DNA of 64,000 nucleotides from Balaenoptera acutorostrata (GCF_949987535.1 NC_080065.1:38913239-38977238), one strand, 5' to 3'. Shown: positions 34,060-46,619, counted from the stretch's first letter. Numbers and translations are program-made. Notes: generated from the letters alone by a model not told the origin.

Positions 34060-35300
34060 ACTGGGGGAGAGGCAATAGTCAATAAGAATTTTCCAGAACC
34101 AATGAAAGACTTAAATGTTCAGATTTAAGAATCACAATGAATACTAAGCTAAACAAGTAAAAATTAAGCCACACTTAGATTCACCCGGGTAAGACTGCAG
34201 AACACCATTGATAATAAGAAAATTTTAGTATTCAGAACAACAACAACAAAAAAAAACAGATTACCTACAAAGTAACAATTAGACTAAAGCAGACTTCTCA
34301 ACAGGAAAAAACAAAGACCACAAAATAACAGAAAGTGCTGAGGAAAAATATCTGCTAATATCATTCAAGAGGAGAGATAAAATAAAGTTTGAGTGTGTGT
34401 GTTTTCAAACAGTCCCTGAAAGAACTACTAAAGAATGTACTTTAGAAAGAGGAAATTTAACAGAAAAGGAATGAGTGGAGAGCAAAAACCAGTATGGATC
34501 AAAGAACTTGGTAAATACTGATACTTTGGTAAATATTCATTCACTGTTTGAAATAACAACAATAATAATGACTACTGAAGAGAGGAATTTAAATGAAGTA
34601 AAACTAAGATATTTAAAAAATAGAAGAAGGGGAAGGTGATTTAAATTAAAGAATTCTAAAGTCATTATTTTGTTCAGAAATAGTGTAGACATATCAATTT
34701 CTGACTTTTTAGAGTATGGTTTTTTTTTATAGTTTTTTTTTTTTAATACTTTATTTATTTATTTATGACTGTGTTGGGTCTCTTAGTTTTCGTGTGAGGG
34801 CTTTCTCTAGTTGCGGCAAGTGGGGGCCACTCTTCATCGCGGTGCGGGGGCCGCTCTTCATCGCGGTACGCGGGCCTTTCACTATCGCGGCCCCTCCCAC
34901 CGCGGGGCACAGGCTCCAGACGCGCAGGCTCAGCAGTTGTGGCTCACGGGCCCAGCTGCTCCGTGGCATGTGGGATCTTCCCAGACCAGGGCTCGAACCC
35001 GTGTCCCCTGCATTGGCAGGCAGACTCTCAGCCACTGCGCCACCAGGGAAGCCCCGAGTATGTTTCTTTTTAATGTAAGAGTAACCATTATCAAATTACA
35101 ATCTCTAATTTTAAAGGGAGAGGACTTCAAAATCATGGTTTTAGAGTGAACATAGGAATGCGTGTGACTAACTGTAGGTGTAATTAATTTCTATAGAGAA
35201 AAGGATCGAAAGGAAATAGGACAAAATGTTAGTATTTGTAAGTATCTATTATTTTCTGTATTTTTGAAATATTTTGCAATTAATTTTTTTTAAAAAAGAA
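34060..35300 (+). mobile_element. Old L1M 3' portion, split by a SINE
   Basis: aacagattacctacaaagta, cagacttctcaacaggaaaa and aactactaaagaatgtactt before the SINE, and gtaagagtaaccattatcaa after it, follow the order of L1M 3' sequence. Broken frames. Confidence 0.6.
34719..35055 (-). mobile_element. CHR-family SINE, shorter form, antisense, with a 24-bp internal duplication
   Basis: Target-site duplication gagtatg (34712-34718, 35056-35062). Bases 34822-34845 and 34846-34869 are tandem copies of a gggggccactcttcatcgcg-type unit. Confidence 0.92.
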
Positions 35301-36381
35301 GAAGCTTCTGGTGCTTTTAATTGACAGGTTTTGCTTGATCACATATCAAGCCACAATCGCTGAATCTTCACTAAATGAAGAAGCTGAACCAGCGAAGCTC
35401 ATATTTGTCTAGCTAGGGCCTCACCACCTGCAGAAGCAGAAGTAGATGATATGTTCCTTTCTGTTTCTGTAAGCAAAGTGTCCCTGTGAGGCATCTGGAC
35501 TTTGAGCTCGTGAGTCAGGCTCATAGTTACAGCCTGTCTCACCAGGTCACAGTGACCTTTGTGATTATCACTTAGATGCTTCTGGAAGGATAATCTTAGT
35601 AGTCTTTCAAAGTCCTTTCCAAGTCTCTGTCAGTCTATGTTTATCATTTTCATGGTCTAATTGGGCAGTTTTCATAAATTGATACAAAGTGTCTTCTGCA
35701 TGAGCACAGTCAAGCTTTACAGCTGTTGTAAAGAGAGTATTACTCTAACTCTGCCTGGCTAGAGTTGGTTGGTTGGTTTGTTTTAATGGGATATGAGTCC
35801 TTTAATAGCAGTCTAATCCCTTCAATTTACAAAAAAGTGAGGGCTAGAGAAATCAGTCTTCTTGCCCAATATCTTACAACTAATAAATGAGAAAGCTGAA
35901 AATCAAATTTTGGACCCATCACTATCACCATTCTCTAAGATAATGCCTACATTCCTAAGCTGTTAGGAAGAAGTATGTTATCTGTGAAGATCCTGAAAGT
36001 ATCGATCACGAAGACATCATGATTTATAACCACCCGATTTAACCCCAGTGGAACAGCAAAGTGCAGTGCCTCTGGCATTCGAGGCCACAACCCCGGGCTA
36101 TTCATGTCTAGCCTGTGCCTGTCCAATGCAGCCAGGCTCCTGGGATCTTCAGAGATAAGCCCTCCTGCATGACGCCAAGTTGTGAATCCAAGTTGTGAAG
36201 AGTTTGAGGAAGACACGTTTGCTGACAACACAACCTTAACAGCCAAAATGTTGCTAACACGGTTAGACACACCTCACTGGAATGATCAAAACTGCCCAGG
36301 TCACCTGCTGTTGGGTTAAAGAACCACAACCCTGGAGAGGACTCTGAGAAGTCACAAAGGACACCTAGATCTAACTACAGC
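35301..36381. other. Unique sequence
   Basis: No repeat or exon recognised; a 107-codon minus-strand frame (35947-36270) has no recognisable domain. Confidence 0.4.
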
Positions 36382-36525
36382 ACTTTTCAAACTTTAATGT
36401 GCACATGAATCATGCAGGTATCTTATGAAAATACAGATTCTGATTGAGTGGGCTGGGGTAGGGTCTGATATTCTGCATTTCTAGCAAACTTCCAGGTGGT
36501 ACCCATACTGCTGGTCCCACGGGTA
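36382..36525 (+). mobile_element. MER5A-like hAT MITE
   Basis: tttcaaactttaatgtgcac, aaaatacagattctgattga, gatattctgcatttctagca, ctgctggtccc: forward MER5A order. Confidence 0.75.
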
Positions 36526-36819
36526 CCCTTCAAGTAGCCAGGCTTTTCCCCGTGCACAGAATTCTCACAGGGTCTGTGATGAGGAGACTGTGCTTCTCGA
36601 AGGCAGGACTTTGGCAGCCAGGGAGGGTTGAAAGCAGGTGGATTGTGTGAGTGGTATGCACAGAACTAGTCATGTGCCGCGAGAGTTACGGGGGTGAACA
36701 CATGACCGTGAATGATTAATGACCCTGAAGGAGACATTTCCTGAAGGATTCTGGGAGAGAAACGTTTCCTTTTTTTGAGAGAGGTTTTGAAAGTGGCTCT
36801 TGATGGTTCATTCACCTTC

Positions 36820-37140
36820 CAGCCAAGATGGCCAGTACCCTCCTGCTGGAAACTACTAAAACACAGGGTAAAAATACATGAAACAATGATTTTCAGACAT
36901 TGGACATCAGGTTGTGCAGGACAGTAATCCCTGGGAAAGGGGAAAAACTGAAAAAAATAAAACAGAGTGTCAGTGAGCTGTGGAACAACTTCAAGCAACC
37001 TAATTTTATGTTATTGGATTAACTGGGGTGGGGTGGTGATAGAAGAAAATATTGGAATAGATAATGGTTGAAATTTTTCCAAATTTGATTTAAAAAAATC
37101 AGAAACTCAAGATTTAAGAATCTCAATGAGTCCCAAGCAC
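36820..37140 (+). repeat. Possible degraded L1 fragments
   Basis: cagccaagatggccag, aacaatgattttcagacatt and gaaatttttccaaatttgat resemble L1M pieces, but they are disjoint and old. Confidence 0.35.
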
Positions 37141-37185
37141 AAGAAAAAAGAAGAAAAGAAAGGAAAGAAAGAAAGAGAGAAAGAC
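37136..37185. repeat. Purine-rich (GAAA)n tract
   Basis: aagaaaagaaaggaaagaaa and following bases; a low-complexity A/G strand. Confidence 0.85.
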
Positions 37186-38974
37186 CAGATCATTATAGTA
37201 AAGATAATTTGTCAGTGGTGGAAATCTGTAAAATATTTTCCCTTAAAACAAGTCTGTATGTTAACCAGTTTTGAAGAACCTGTTTTAAATGAATTGCTGT
37301 TCTCCTTTAAGTCAGTACTGCAATGATGATAGTTTGATTTCTGTTTCTGCAGAACTCAAAACTAGCTTGGATATGTGAACAGATCTCATTGTTCTGCTAA
37401 TGTATTATTCATCTTGGTCACATGTTCAGGCCAGACCAGGCTCAAAAGGCAGCCACAAAGTCTGTGCCCATGAAATTATCTGTTTCACCACAGCTACAAA
37501 TCCTATATTCCTTTCATGTATGTATTTAGGGGCTAGATTTCCATCCCATCCTTCATTTAGATATACTGAAGGCTGGCATGGTCTATAGGACCTCCTGCAA
37601 ACTATTGTGAGTGAAAATATGATGATGATTTTTTCTTACTTAATTGTTCCAAGTTTCATATACCCTTCATGTCTGGAATGTCCTCTCAAGCACTGCTTCT
37701 TCCCCCTCTCACAATTTCACAATACACACCACTTATTGTCCAAGAGCACAAGGAGCGTCCAAGAATCAAATGATGAAAGAGGGAGAGAGAGAGCTGGACA
37801 TTGTCATCAGCCGCCTAGCACCACTGTCACTCCCGGCCCTGCTCCAGCTAATGATTGCTTGTCCCTGCTCTGGGTTATAGTTCCAAGGTTTCAGCTCTTC
37901 CACCCTCTGAGGCTTAGCCATTTTTGCTGCAAAGGCTTGAAATCATGCCAGAGTGAATGTGTCATCTAGGAGGGGCTCCTGCCTTCAACACACTCTGCCC
38001 TGAAACCAGCCTTTACCCAAAATCCTTAGACCCCCTGCACTGAGTCTTGCATCCCTTGTCCTCCTGGTAAGGTCTGCTTTAGGGTCCATGCTGTCCTTCC
38101 CTGTCAGCAGACTCCAGTTCAGCCTAAAGGTTTCTCTAATCTACCTTTAGCAGGTCCAGGGCATTCCCATTTCTTCCTCATAGGAAGGCCTGATCTCTTT
38201 ATGTAATTGGTCTCCCCTTCTCCGGAACTCTGCATACCAAGCGAAGGGCTTGTATAAGGACTTGTATCATCAGATACAAAAGGTTCTGTCCCCTTTCTCA
38301 GGATATCAGCTCATTTGAGTCTCATCTTTGATAATTAAGAGAAGGCTGCTCATCCTTCTCTTAAGGAGGACTTCATGCATAAAAGTGAAACAAATGTCAA
38401 TGCTTAGGTGATTTTTTTATCTCTTTCTATAAATATGGAATTTGCTCACACGATATTTTAGAATTCTGCTTCAGCCCCTCACCCTATTATTCAGAATCTC
38501 CACCATACTAAGAAAGCTGAAAGAATTCCAAAGGACATATATCTATAGGTGGAAAAGAATTGCACTGCTCTTGTTTGCCTATTTTAATACCAATGATCAT
38601 TTTTAGACATCAAGACCTTCTAACAGATTCTAATTCCAAGGAATCCCAAGCTCCCTATAAGTCCGCCCGGCTCCTATCTTGCCTATCTTAACATAAATGA
38701 GTCCTCTCCTACCGACTTGGGTGCACAAGAATTTCCTTTCTTCCCTGCTCCCAGGCCAGGGCCTCTCTACCAGGGAGTTGTCTCCATTTGTGCCACAAAG
38801 GGTAAGCTCAGATGCTCATAGTTTGGAACTCTTCCCTTGCCCTTCCTGGGTGTGACTGAGAACAAAAGCTAGGAAGGAGACATCCCAGAGAGTGGATGTT
38901 TCTCATTTAGATCTAAAAAATCTCTATCCCAATAAACAAGCCCTTCACAAATGACCAATCAGAAAAACTGTCAG
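37186..38974. other. Unique sequence
   Basis: Almost 1.8 kb with no repeat I can name. A 120-codon plus-strand frame at 37607-37969 shows no domain. Confidence 0.4.
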
Positions 38975-39045
38975 TACCTCTAGCATCTAGCCATTGCCTA
39001 GCACATAGTAGGCACCTGTTCAATACTGAATAAATAAATGAACAA
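38975..39045 (+). repeat. L2 3' tip
   Basis: ttgcctagcacatagtaggc, then aatactgaataaataaatga. Confidence 0.6.
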
Positions 39046-39244
39046 ATCTATGCCTTTCCATGTGTCTCTGACTGCAGCAAATATCATGAATTTCAATCAC
39101 TTAATATATTATACTTCTATATTCGCACTTTAACAGGAATCTCCCAAAATCTTAAGGCAGAAGAAATTATTATTGCTCCGAAACACCATGGTTACTCTAA
39201 TAATAGGATTCCAATATTGGTTATTTTTGCTGTCTGAGCATCAT

Positions 39245-39600
39245 TAACACTAGCTTCCACAACAAACAACCCTAAAATTTCATCAAGCCACAGCTGTTTT
39301 ATTTCTAGTCCACTCACATTCTGATGTTGATTGGGTGGCTCTCCCAGGTGGATTTCTTCTAAGCTTTAACTCAGGGATCCAGGCTCCTTCCATCTGTGGC
39401 TCTGCCTCCTGGAAAGGAAAAAGAGTAGAAGATCCAGGAAACGTTAGTGGCTGTATCACTTCTACTAATATTCTATTGTCCAGAACTAGTCTTGTGGTCC
39501 CAGCTAGATGCAAGAGCATCTGGTGGGAAACGTGATTTTCTTATTTGCTCAGGAATTGAATGTATACAGTTTGGTGAACACATTGCACTACCTTTGCCAT
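39245..39600 (-). repeat. Probable ancient LTR relic, antisense
   Basis: ggtggctctcccaggtgga, gatccaggctccttccatct, ctattgtccagaactagtct and cagtttggtgaacaca recall a mammal-wide LTR-type repeat; name not fixed. Confidence 0.4.
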
Positions 39601-40474
39601 AGGGGCTAAAGGAGAATTTCATGTTGGGGGGCCAGGACCTCACTAACATTGTAACCTTTACCCTATTTCTCCTATGCCTTTCTCTTCGGTGCAATTCATC
39701 ATGCATATCCCCTCAGTCAGTCACTTAGAATATAAAAGCTTTCACTATGATCTGAAAAATTATAGTAAACACACTATACAAGTAGGGTTGTTCCATGTAA
39801 ACAGTTTGGTTTCAAAGTCCATGAGTGTGTTGCTTATGAGACAAAAATTGTCTAGAGATTCAGCAAATATTTGCTATTGATGGTGAAAGTGACAGCAATG
39901 ATTTCCTCTGCCTGATCTCTGGCCTTAACCCTTTCCATCTCAAAACTCTCCCTACAAAGTCCTGCTACTCTTCCCAGTTTCACTCTGTTCAGTTCCCAGT
40001 TCTACTGGGGGAAGTAAAGTCATTTCTACAGCCTCAGGTCAAGCCAAAATGAGTCTTCTCAAGTCACGATTTTTGGTGCTAATCCTAACCTTCTATAGCT
40101 ATTCCCTCACTGTCTACTGCTATTCATTGTATGTACTTCTCTCTGCATCTAGGTAACTTCTTTCTTACCTATCATCCTCTACAGATCTGTAGGCCTAAGT
40201 ACCACCTCTGTGTGGCACGATCAACAGCATACGTTGAAGCAAGGGTCCCTTATCACTACATCCTCAATGCTTACTATGGTCTCCTAATCAGCTGTTGTCA
40301 CTGACCTTCTCACCAGCTTCCAGAAAGGAGAGGATTCTATTGACAAATTCTTCTTCTCCACTTCCCGGTTAGCTGTTTGTACCCAGGATCCCCCTCACCC
40401 TCCAGCCAGTGATCGAAGGGCCTCGGGGAAATCAAAAGGGCTTAGCAGCAGAAGGAGCCCTGATTTCTACCGGC
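39601..40474. other. Unique sequence
   Basis: No repeat or exon recognised. Confidence 0.4.
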
Positions 40475-40630
40475 ATTTGCTGAGAACCTACTGTTGTCTA
40501 CACAGTTCTAAGAGCTTTCAATGGATTGTCTCAAGGAATCCTCAGAATGCTTAAGGACTATTATGACTCCCCTTTTACAGAAAGTTACGCAACTTGCCCA
40601 AGGCACACGCTAATGGTGGAGCAACGTCAT
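40475..40630 (-). repeat. MIR fragment
   Basis: catttgctgagaacctactg, ttttacagaaagttacgcaa, cttgcccaaggcacacgct in reversed MIR order. Confidence 0.6.
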
Positions 40631-41855
40631 GGTGTGGATGTGTGTGGAGAGAAACAGGAAGACGAGGAGGGTGTTCCCTCCTCTGTGCTAACAGTGGGAC
40701 TACCATGTGAAGAAAATCTGGGCAGGAAGATGCTAGTGCCCTGCTTCTCCCCCTCCTCCCCCTCCCCCAGCTGCTGCACCCAGAGCCAGGGGCTCCCAGC
40801 CTTCCTCCCTCTCTGGCAGGCCCAGCTGCAGTTTCAAATGGCTCACTTTTCAACTCTCAGTACCTAAATGGGTCAACTCCATTCAAAGGGGAAAAGAGAA
40901 GGAAGCTGTGTTTTGGCATTTAATCCCAAAAGCATTCTTCCAGCCAGTTTTTCCATTAATAAAACCGGCCCTTTAAACCTCCAGTTTTCAGAAAACTTGT
41001 ACCATTTACACAGTCACGGAAAGACAATCAGCAAGACTAATACTCTCAGCATGCCGCCTCTGACTACTTGTTAAGGAACCTCAGGAGACAAACTGCAGAT
41101 GGGTTCACTGAACTCTTTCCTCGGGAACACGGAGCACCTCGTTCCTGTCACGTCCCTGGTGACAAGGAGGAGCCACGGCTCTCCTCACACGGAGCAGCGG
41201 GGATGCAAGCTGAGCAGAGCCTTCATCTGCCCCGAGAACCCACGCTGTCACCCTTCACGCTCCTGGCCGTGCTGGCTCAGCTGCTGAACAGCGCATACAC
41301 TGTTGCCACCTCCTGGGGCTCCTTTCCCCTCCTCCCTCCCAGCTGGATCACTTCTCTATTGTGCACATTTAAAAAGCACAGTCAGGTGAACAGAAACACA
41401 GCAGCTTCTGAGAACAAAGTCAGACTAGAACAGTCTATGTTCCAAACTGAACTTTCTGATCTTTTTGTCTTACTTGCTGTTCAGAAAGGAACTCGCAAAC
41501 GCCATCCCTGTCCGGTTTTGCTTTGCAAAGGGAGCCAGCAAAGTTCATTGAAACCTCCCCACCTTCCCAGGGTCTCAGGTACGGAAGGATGTTGCCAAAA
41601 GAGGTGTCAGCTCCCTTTTCCTTAAAGAACTGACACTTAGAGAGGGTCAGTTAACCACCTGCCTATCACAACAAAATGACTTAGTTTCAAATTCTTACAA
41701 AAATCACATCAGAATCATGGACTCTTGGAGTCTTTTTTGGATGCTTTGGCCACATGTTTGCTGGCATTTAAAAAAAATCAACAAATCCTTTCTGACCAAA
41801 AACAATTCTTTTCATCCCTCTATTTGAGAATTTATTTCAATTTTTCCTAACAATC
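40631..41855. other. Unique, GC-richer stretch with a 185-codon open frame
   Basis: The longest plus-strand frame (41068-41625) has low-complexity Leu/Pro/Ser content, no domain and no poly(A) or duplication flanks. I do not call it a gene. It may be regulatory or simply GC-rich. Confidence 0.35.
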
Positions 41856-41864
41856 CCAGTGGAG

Positions 41865-42088
41865 TTTTTTTTTTTTTTTTTACTTTTTATCTTCTATTGG
41901 AGTATATCCGATTAACACTGTTGTGATAGTTTCAGGTGCACAGCAAAGCGACTCAGCCATACATATCCATGTATCCTTTCTCCCCCAGACTCCCCTCCCA
42001 TCCAGGCTGCCACATAACATTGAGCAGAGCTCCCTGTGCTGTACAGTAGGTCCTTGTTGGTTATCCTTTTTAAACATAGCAATTGAAA
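41865..42088 (-). mobile_element. Very short L1 3' UTR insertion, antisense
   Basis: An 18-base T-run at left, then tattggagtatatccgatta and gtttcaggtgcacagcaaag, and at the right cagtaggtccttgttggtta. Target-site duplication ccagtggag (41856-41864, 42089-42097). Confidence 0.92.
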
Positions 42089-42097
42089 CCAGTGGAG

Positions 42098-43059
42098 CTT
42101 CAATTTGAGAACGAGCAACAATATTTAGGATGAAACTTCTGGTCCACTCTTGCTGGGCAGCTGCTCCCACAGGGGGTCAGGGAGCTGGCAGATCCCCTGG
42201 GCTTCTTGGGATCTGCCTTCTGACAGTCACTGCAGGACAGGGGCAGCCGGTGCTTGGGTGGGGTGACAGGAGCCCTACCTCACCCAGCTCCACATCTACT
42301 CCCATCATGATGGAGACGCACTGAGATGAGAAGGGAATCATCTAATGCAGGAGGGAATCCATACAACCACATAGTTTATCTTCGTTTTCAGTGTTCAAAA
42401 TCTCATACCACACCACACACACACACACACGCCCACCCCATGTGTGCCAAACCCACTGAGCTGCAGATTAGGTTCCACGATTTAAGTAGCAGATGTCGTG
42501 CACTATCTTGCTTCGTGGTTTATCACGTGTTGCACAGTTGCAGCTGCTCTGCCCCCTCTGAGCCGACAGGACGTCATGAGCTGCTGTGGCACATGGGTGG
42601 GGTGCAGTGGGGGGATTTACTACTATGTTACTGAGGACACCTTTTAATGCTATTAGTACAACAGTTTTTACTGACAAGGAGACCAGGTTGCTGACTATCT
42701 AAGGATCCCTGTCTGCATCTCCCTGAGAGGACCCTGTCAGGATAAAAAAAAAAAGACAAGAACGGTATCGCCTATCAATACCAGGTTTTTGGTTCAGAGG
42801 CTGCTGTTGCGTAGAAGCCATATTATGTGTAAGGATTCCCACTTCTAGACTCTTTTTGAGCTGTTGTTTGATCTTCATCTAGACCGTGATTCTAAGCCAG
42901 CACTGGTCTTCATCACGCTCCCCTGGAGTTACTGACTTGCGTTCTAGAACGGGGCTGCGGCTCGCCTGTTTCGTATCTGCAGCACGTTGCCCACGCAGGG
43001 CACACCACAGCGCCCTGTCACAGGTGTCCTCCGTCCGCCCCGCCCTGCTCTGTGCCTGC
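42098..43059. other. Unique sequence with a (CA)n microsatellite
   Basis: (ca)n at about 42412-42432. Overlapping open frames on both strands have no domain. Confidence 0.45.
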
Positions 43060-43400
43060 ATCAGGAGGGGTTCCTTGCCTCCAGCTTCTGGATGGATTCC
43101 ACCCATGGAGCGCATTGGCAGGAAACTGGAGGGAGGGAGGATGCAGCGATCAGAGCCCCCTCCCACCAGGCTTCAGTCTGGCAGCAGCTCCCTCCCTCTG
43201 CTGAAGCCACAATGGCCACGGGCAGCCTTTCCTTTGGCTGCGGCTCTCACTAGCTCTCAGCGATGATTACTCCCTCCCTTTGGTCTGCAGGCCCAGGGTA
43301 GAGGCTCCCTCTGCTGCTCGTCTTAGCCAGCATAGGGGGTCTGGGGGGACCTGCCCACACAGTATTTGCCAAGTCGGGAGTCACTGCGTTCTCACACGCT
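43060..43400. repeat. Possible ancient interspersed repeat (class uncertain)
   Basis: atggattccacccatggagc, aaactggagggagggagga, ccctctgctgaagccaca and cccagggtagaggctccc occur in order in an old repeat I have seen in other mammals. Name unknown. Confidence 0.35.
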
Positions 43401-43619
43401 AAGTGCGTGTGGAGAAATTTCTAGAAGTAGTTCTCAAACAGTGCTCCCAAAGTTCACTGGAAACTGGGGCTCGAAGAAGTCCCTGCTCTCAATTCCTTTT
43501 TATTTATTTTACATAGTGGATTTCCAGGTATGATTATAATTGCACCTAACTTTTCAATTAAAAAAAAAATATTGAAAACCACACATGCGTTATGGAATGT
43601 AAGTGGTTTGACATCAGAG

Positions 43620-43850
43620 TCCTCGTCTATCTTGTTCACTGAGAACCCCCAAAGTCTGGAGGAGGGTGGGCACAGAGTAGGCTTTTGATAAATATCTGTT
43701 GAAAAAAAAACATAAATGAACAATCTGTTAACCCACTGAATCCTCACAATAGCTATATGTGAAAGATGAGGTGGGTATTTTCTCCCACACTTTCCTAGGA
43801 GGAAACTCAGCTTCAGAGACCTGACCAAAGGCAAGGTCGCCTGTGCCCAC
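43620..43850. repeat. L2 3' end (+) followed by a MIR fragment (-)
   Basis: About 43620-43710: ggcacagagtaggcttttga then taaatatctgttgaa. About 43725-43850: aatcctcacaatagctat then ggaggaaactcagcttca. Confidence 0.5.
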
Positions 43851-45344
43851 CATGAGTTTGGTCTCGGTGGTTTATTAAGAATAAATATGCCTGTGCATGG
43901 GGGCTGTGATGTGTTCACACCCTTTCTCCCAACCATGTTAAAAAGTGCCCAGAAATGAACAAACAGCAAAGATGACAGAAAATTCGAGTATTTCGTGCAG
44001 TGGAAGATTAACAAATCTAAAGTTAGTAACTTGGTATAAAATTAAAAGTCTTTCATCTGATGTGAGGGCACCCTCCTGGTCACCCTCCTCACCCCCTTCA
44101 CTAGGTCTGGGACACTGGTCCCCTAATTGCAGTGCTGGGACCTCTTTTACCAGATCCTATTGGTCTGATGGATTTCTTCTTTTCTCCCGTACCCTTTCTT
44201 CTACCCTCAGATTCCCAAATATTTAAGATCCAGAATCTACCCTCAGAATGTCCACCCCCTACCTCAGTGAGAACTGCTGAGCCAGCCACCTAAGCCCCTA
44301 GACTCCGCAGAGCTTCTGTTCCCCCCAGGGCATCACCCTTCCTTTTCCCGTGCTTCCTCTTCCTCAGGCTGCAGAGCAGGAGGAGCCCAGGGGTCAGAGC
44401 TGAACACGGGAGGTGCAGGGGCACAGGTCTCAGTCTGCAGCAGTAAGAGACCAGGAGTCAGTCCAGGGACGGCAATCTTGGTGAGCAGACCATCAAGCTA
44501 TTACTTTAAGACGCCTCAGGGCCTGGGCCACCTGCCTCAGGTATAAACCAAAAGATAACTGAGTGGGGGTGGAGAGGTCCCAGCATGCCTGGGTCTATCA
44601 TCTCCTCCCCGCCTGGGAAGCTCACCAGCTCTCCTTAAGCCCAGGACTCACTGTACTCACTCCTGGAGCAGGTGGATGCCCATGTGGCATGTGATTTCAG
44701 AGGAATCGGAAAAGCCTCTCAGCCAGAAACCCCACCGACCCGAGGTTCCTTTTGGGTTAATCACCTTCCTTTACAAAGTCAATTATTAAAGAGGAGAAAG
44801 AAGTTAACAGGCAACCACATGGTGCTGTACTAACAAGAGTGCAGACAGAGGTAGGCTTTGAATCTGCTGGAAAATTGGGCCTTTGGGTCCTTGCTCAGGA
44901 AGAAAGAGGAAAAGAAAGAGTGTCTGTCAAATTAGCAATCACATATGCTGACATTCCACCTAAAAACAGTCACAGGAAAACCAAAAAAATTCTCGAGCTA
45001 CTCCATGATTTGAGGCCCTCCCCTGTTCACCCCACAGAGGAAAACAAAACACAACCAACACAGCAGGCTGACTGGGATGACTTATTTCATCATGTTGTTT
45101 CCTTCCTAATGACTGGTTGATACCCACCCACCGAACTGGGGCATGTGGGAGATGGGACAAGAGGTCAGTGTGAAATATGAGTATGAACACGTCTCCCAGT
45201 TCATTTGGGACAATAATGACCTCAGATATTCTATGAGAGGGTCCCGTTGTATACTGTATCTGATCAGAATGTGTGTTTTAACTTTTAGCTAAGAAAGCAA
45301 GGTCATGATAAATAGCCTTGGGAAGGCAATGTTTTTCTTTCAAT
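43851..45344. other. Unique sequence
   Basis: About 1.5 kb without named repeats; pyrimidine-rich around 44060-44230. Open frames at 43454-44014 (minus, overlapping the L2/MIR pieces) and 44839-45120 (plus) lack domains. Confidence 0.4.
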
Positions 45345-45533
45345 CAGGAAAACAGGTTTGCCTTTTACTAGCTGGGTAACTGGGCAACTCAAACTCTGAG
45401 CAACAGTTTTCTCATAAGCAAATGGGGTAATGCTAGTTGACTCACAGGGTGGTGAGGAATAAATCAAGTTAGATAACGTACCTAAGGCTGCTATTAAAAT
45501 GCCTGGGACTTAGACCTTCAACAGATGGTAGCT
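45345..45533 (+). repeat. MIR SINE
   Basis: tgccttttactagctgggta, cagttttctcataagcaaat, tgcctgggacttagacc. Confidence 0.55.
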
Positions 45534-45573
45534 TTGAAATGGAGGGTAATTATCAGTTAGAATCCATTAAACC

Positions 45574-46136
45574 TGTAACCTGCCTTCACTGACCAAGCTC
45601 GCTTTAACTGTCGCTACAAAAAACTTGCAAAAAACTCCAAGTGTCACATAGCCTAAACAATAAGATGTTTGTTTGCCCAAGTTGTTTTTCAGGAACTTGG
45701 AATCAACTGTGTCCGATTTGAGCTCGAGCCAGTTAGGACTGGTTAAGACCACCAACCCTCCAACTGGGCATTCACGAGCCTCCGTTCCATGACCTTTTGA
45801 TATCAGAGGGCCCAAAACTCACCCTCAGAAGGTGCTAACACCACCATTTTCTGAACATGTAGCCCATGAGAAAAGCCTGTAGCTTAGTTGCACCTGCACA
45901 GGACAATGATTACCTCACCTTTTCTTATTTCCAATCACCTTCCCTTACACTCCCCATGCCTCAGCTTTATCCCATAAATATCCCAAGCTCCTCGCCTTCA
46001 GGGAGGCAGATTTGAGATTTGTTTTCCCGTTTTCCCACTTGGCTGTCTCATGAATAAACCCTTTCTCTGCTGCAAACCTCAGCATCTCAGTGTTTGGCTT
46101 GTTGCACATCGCGCAAATGAACCTAGTTTGGTAACA
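45574..46136 (+). mobile_element. Solo LTR of a class I endogenous retrovirus
   Basis: About 563 bases from tgtaacctgcc to tttggtaaca; the TGTAACC and GGTAACA ends are a 6/7 inverted repeat. A TATA-like cataaatatc is near 45974, AATAAA is at 46053-46058, and a U5-like ctcagtgtttggcttgttgc segment follows. No gag, pol or env is attached. The left boundary could instead be 45535, since gctt then repeats on both sides (45531-45534, 46137-46140). I see no retroviral gene. Confidence 0.7.
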
Positions 46137-46249
46137 GCTTTTATTATTACTTGGGTGTTCAGAGAGCAACCTGTAGGCATGGGACACAGGCTTTGGGAAA
46201 AAGTTCTTCTGGGTGAGTTATATGGATGGATGCAGAAAGCTTAGGTACA

Positions 46250-46603
46250 AGACTTCCTGGTGGCACAGTGGTTAAGAATCTGCCTGCCAATGCAGGGGAC
46301 ACGGGTTCGAGCCCTAGTCCGGGAAGATCCCACGTGCCGTGGAGCAACTAAGCCTGGGCACCACAACCACTGAGCCTGCGCTCTAGAGCCCATGAGCCAC
46401 AGCTACTGAGCCTGCGTGCCACAACTACTGAAGCCTGCGTGCCTAGAGCCCATGCTCCACAAGAGAAGCCACCGCAATGAGAAGCCCATGCACTGCAACA
46501 AAGAGTAGCCCCTGCTCGTTGCAACTAGAGAAAGCCCACACCCAGCAACAAAGACCCAGCGCAGCCAAAAATAAAAATAAATTAATTAAAAAAAAAAAAA
46601 GAA
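46250..46603 (+). mobile_element. CHR-family SINE, longer form
   Basis: agacttcctggtggcacagt head, the longer body with the extra gagccacagctactgagcct block, A-rich tail. Perfect 16-bp duplication agaaagcttaggtaca (46234-46249, 46604-46619). Confidence 0.94.
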
Positions 46604-46619
46604 AGAAAGCTTAGGTACA

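Noticed and set aside
41068..41625. 185-codon plus-strand frame
   Set aside because: No domain, no similarity I recognise, no splice or retrocopy features, and overlapping frames of similar length in the same GC-rich block.
43454..44014. 186-codon minus-strand frame
   Set aside because: It overlaps L2 and MIR relics on the opposite strand and shows no domain.
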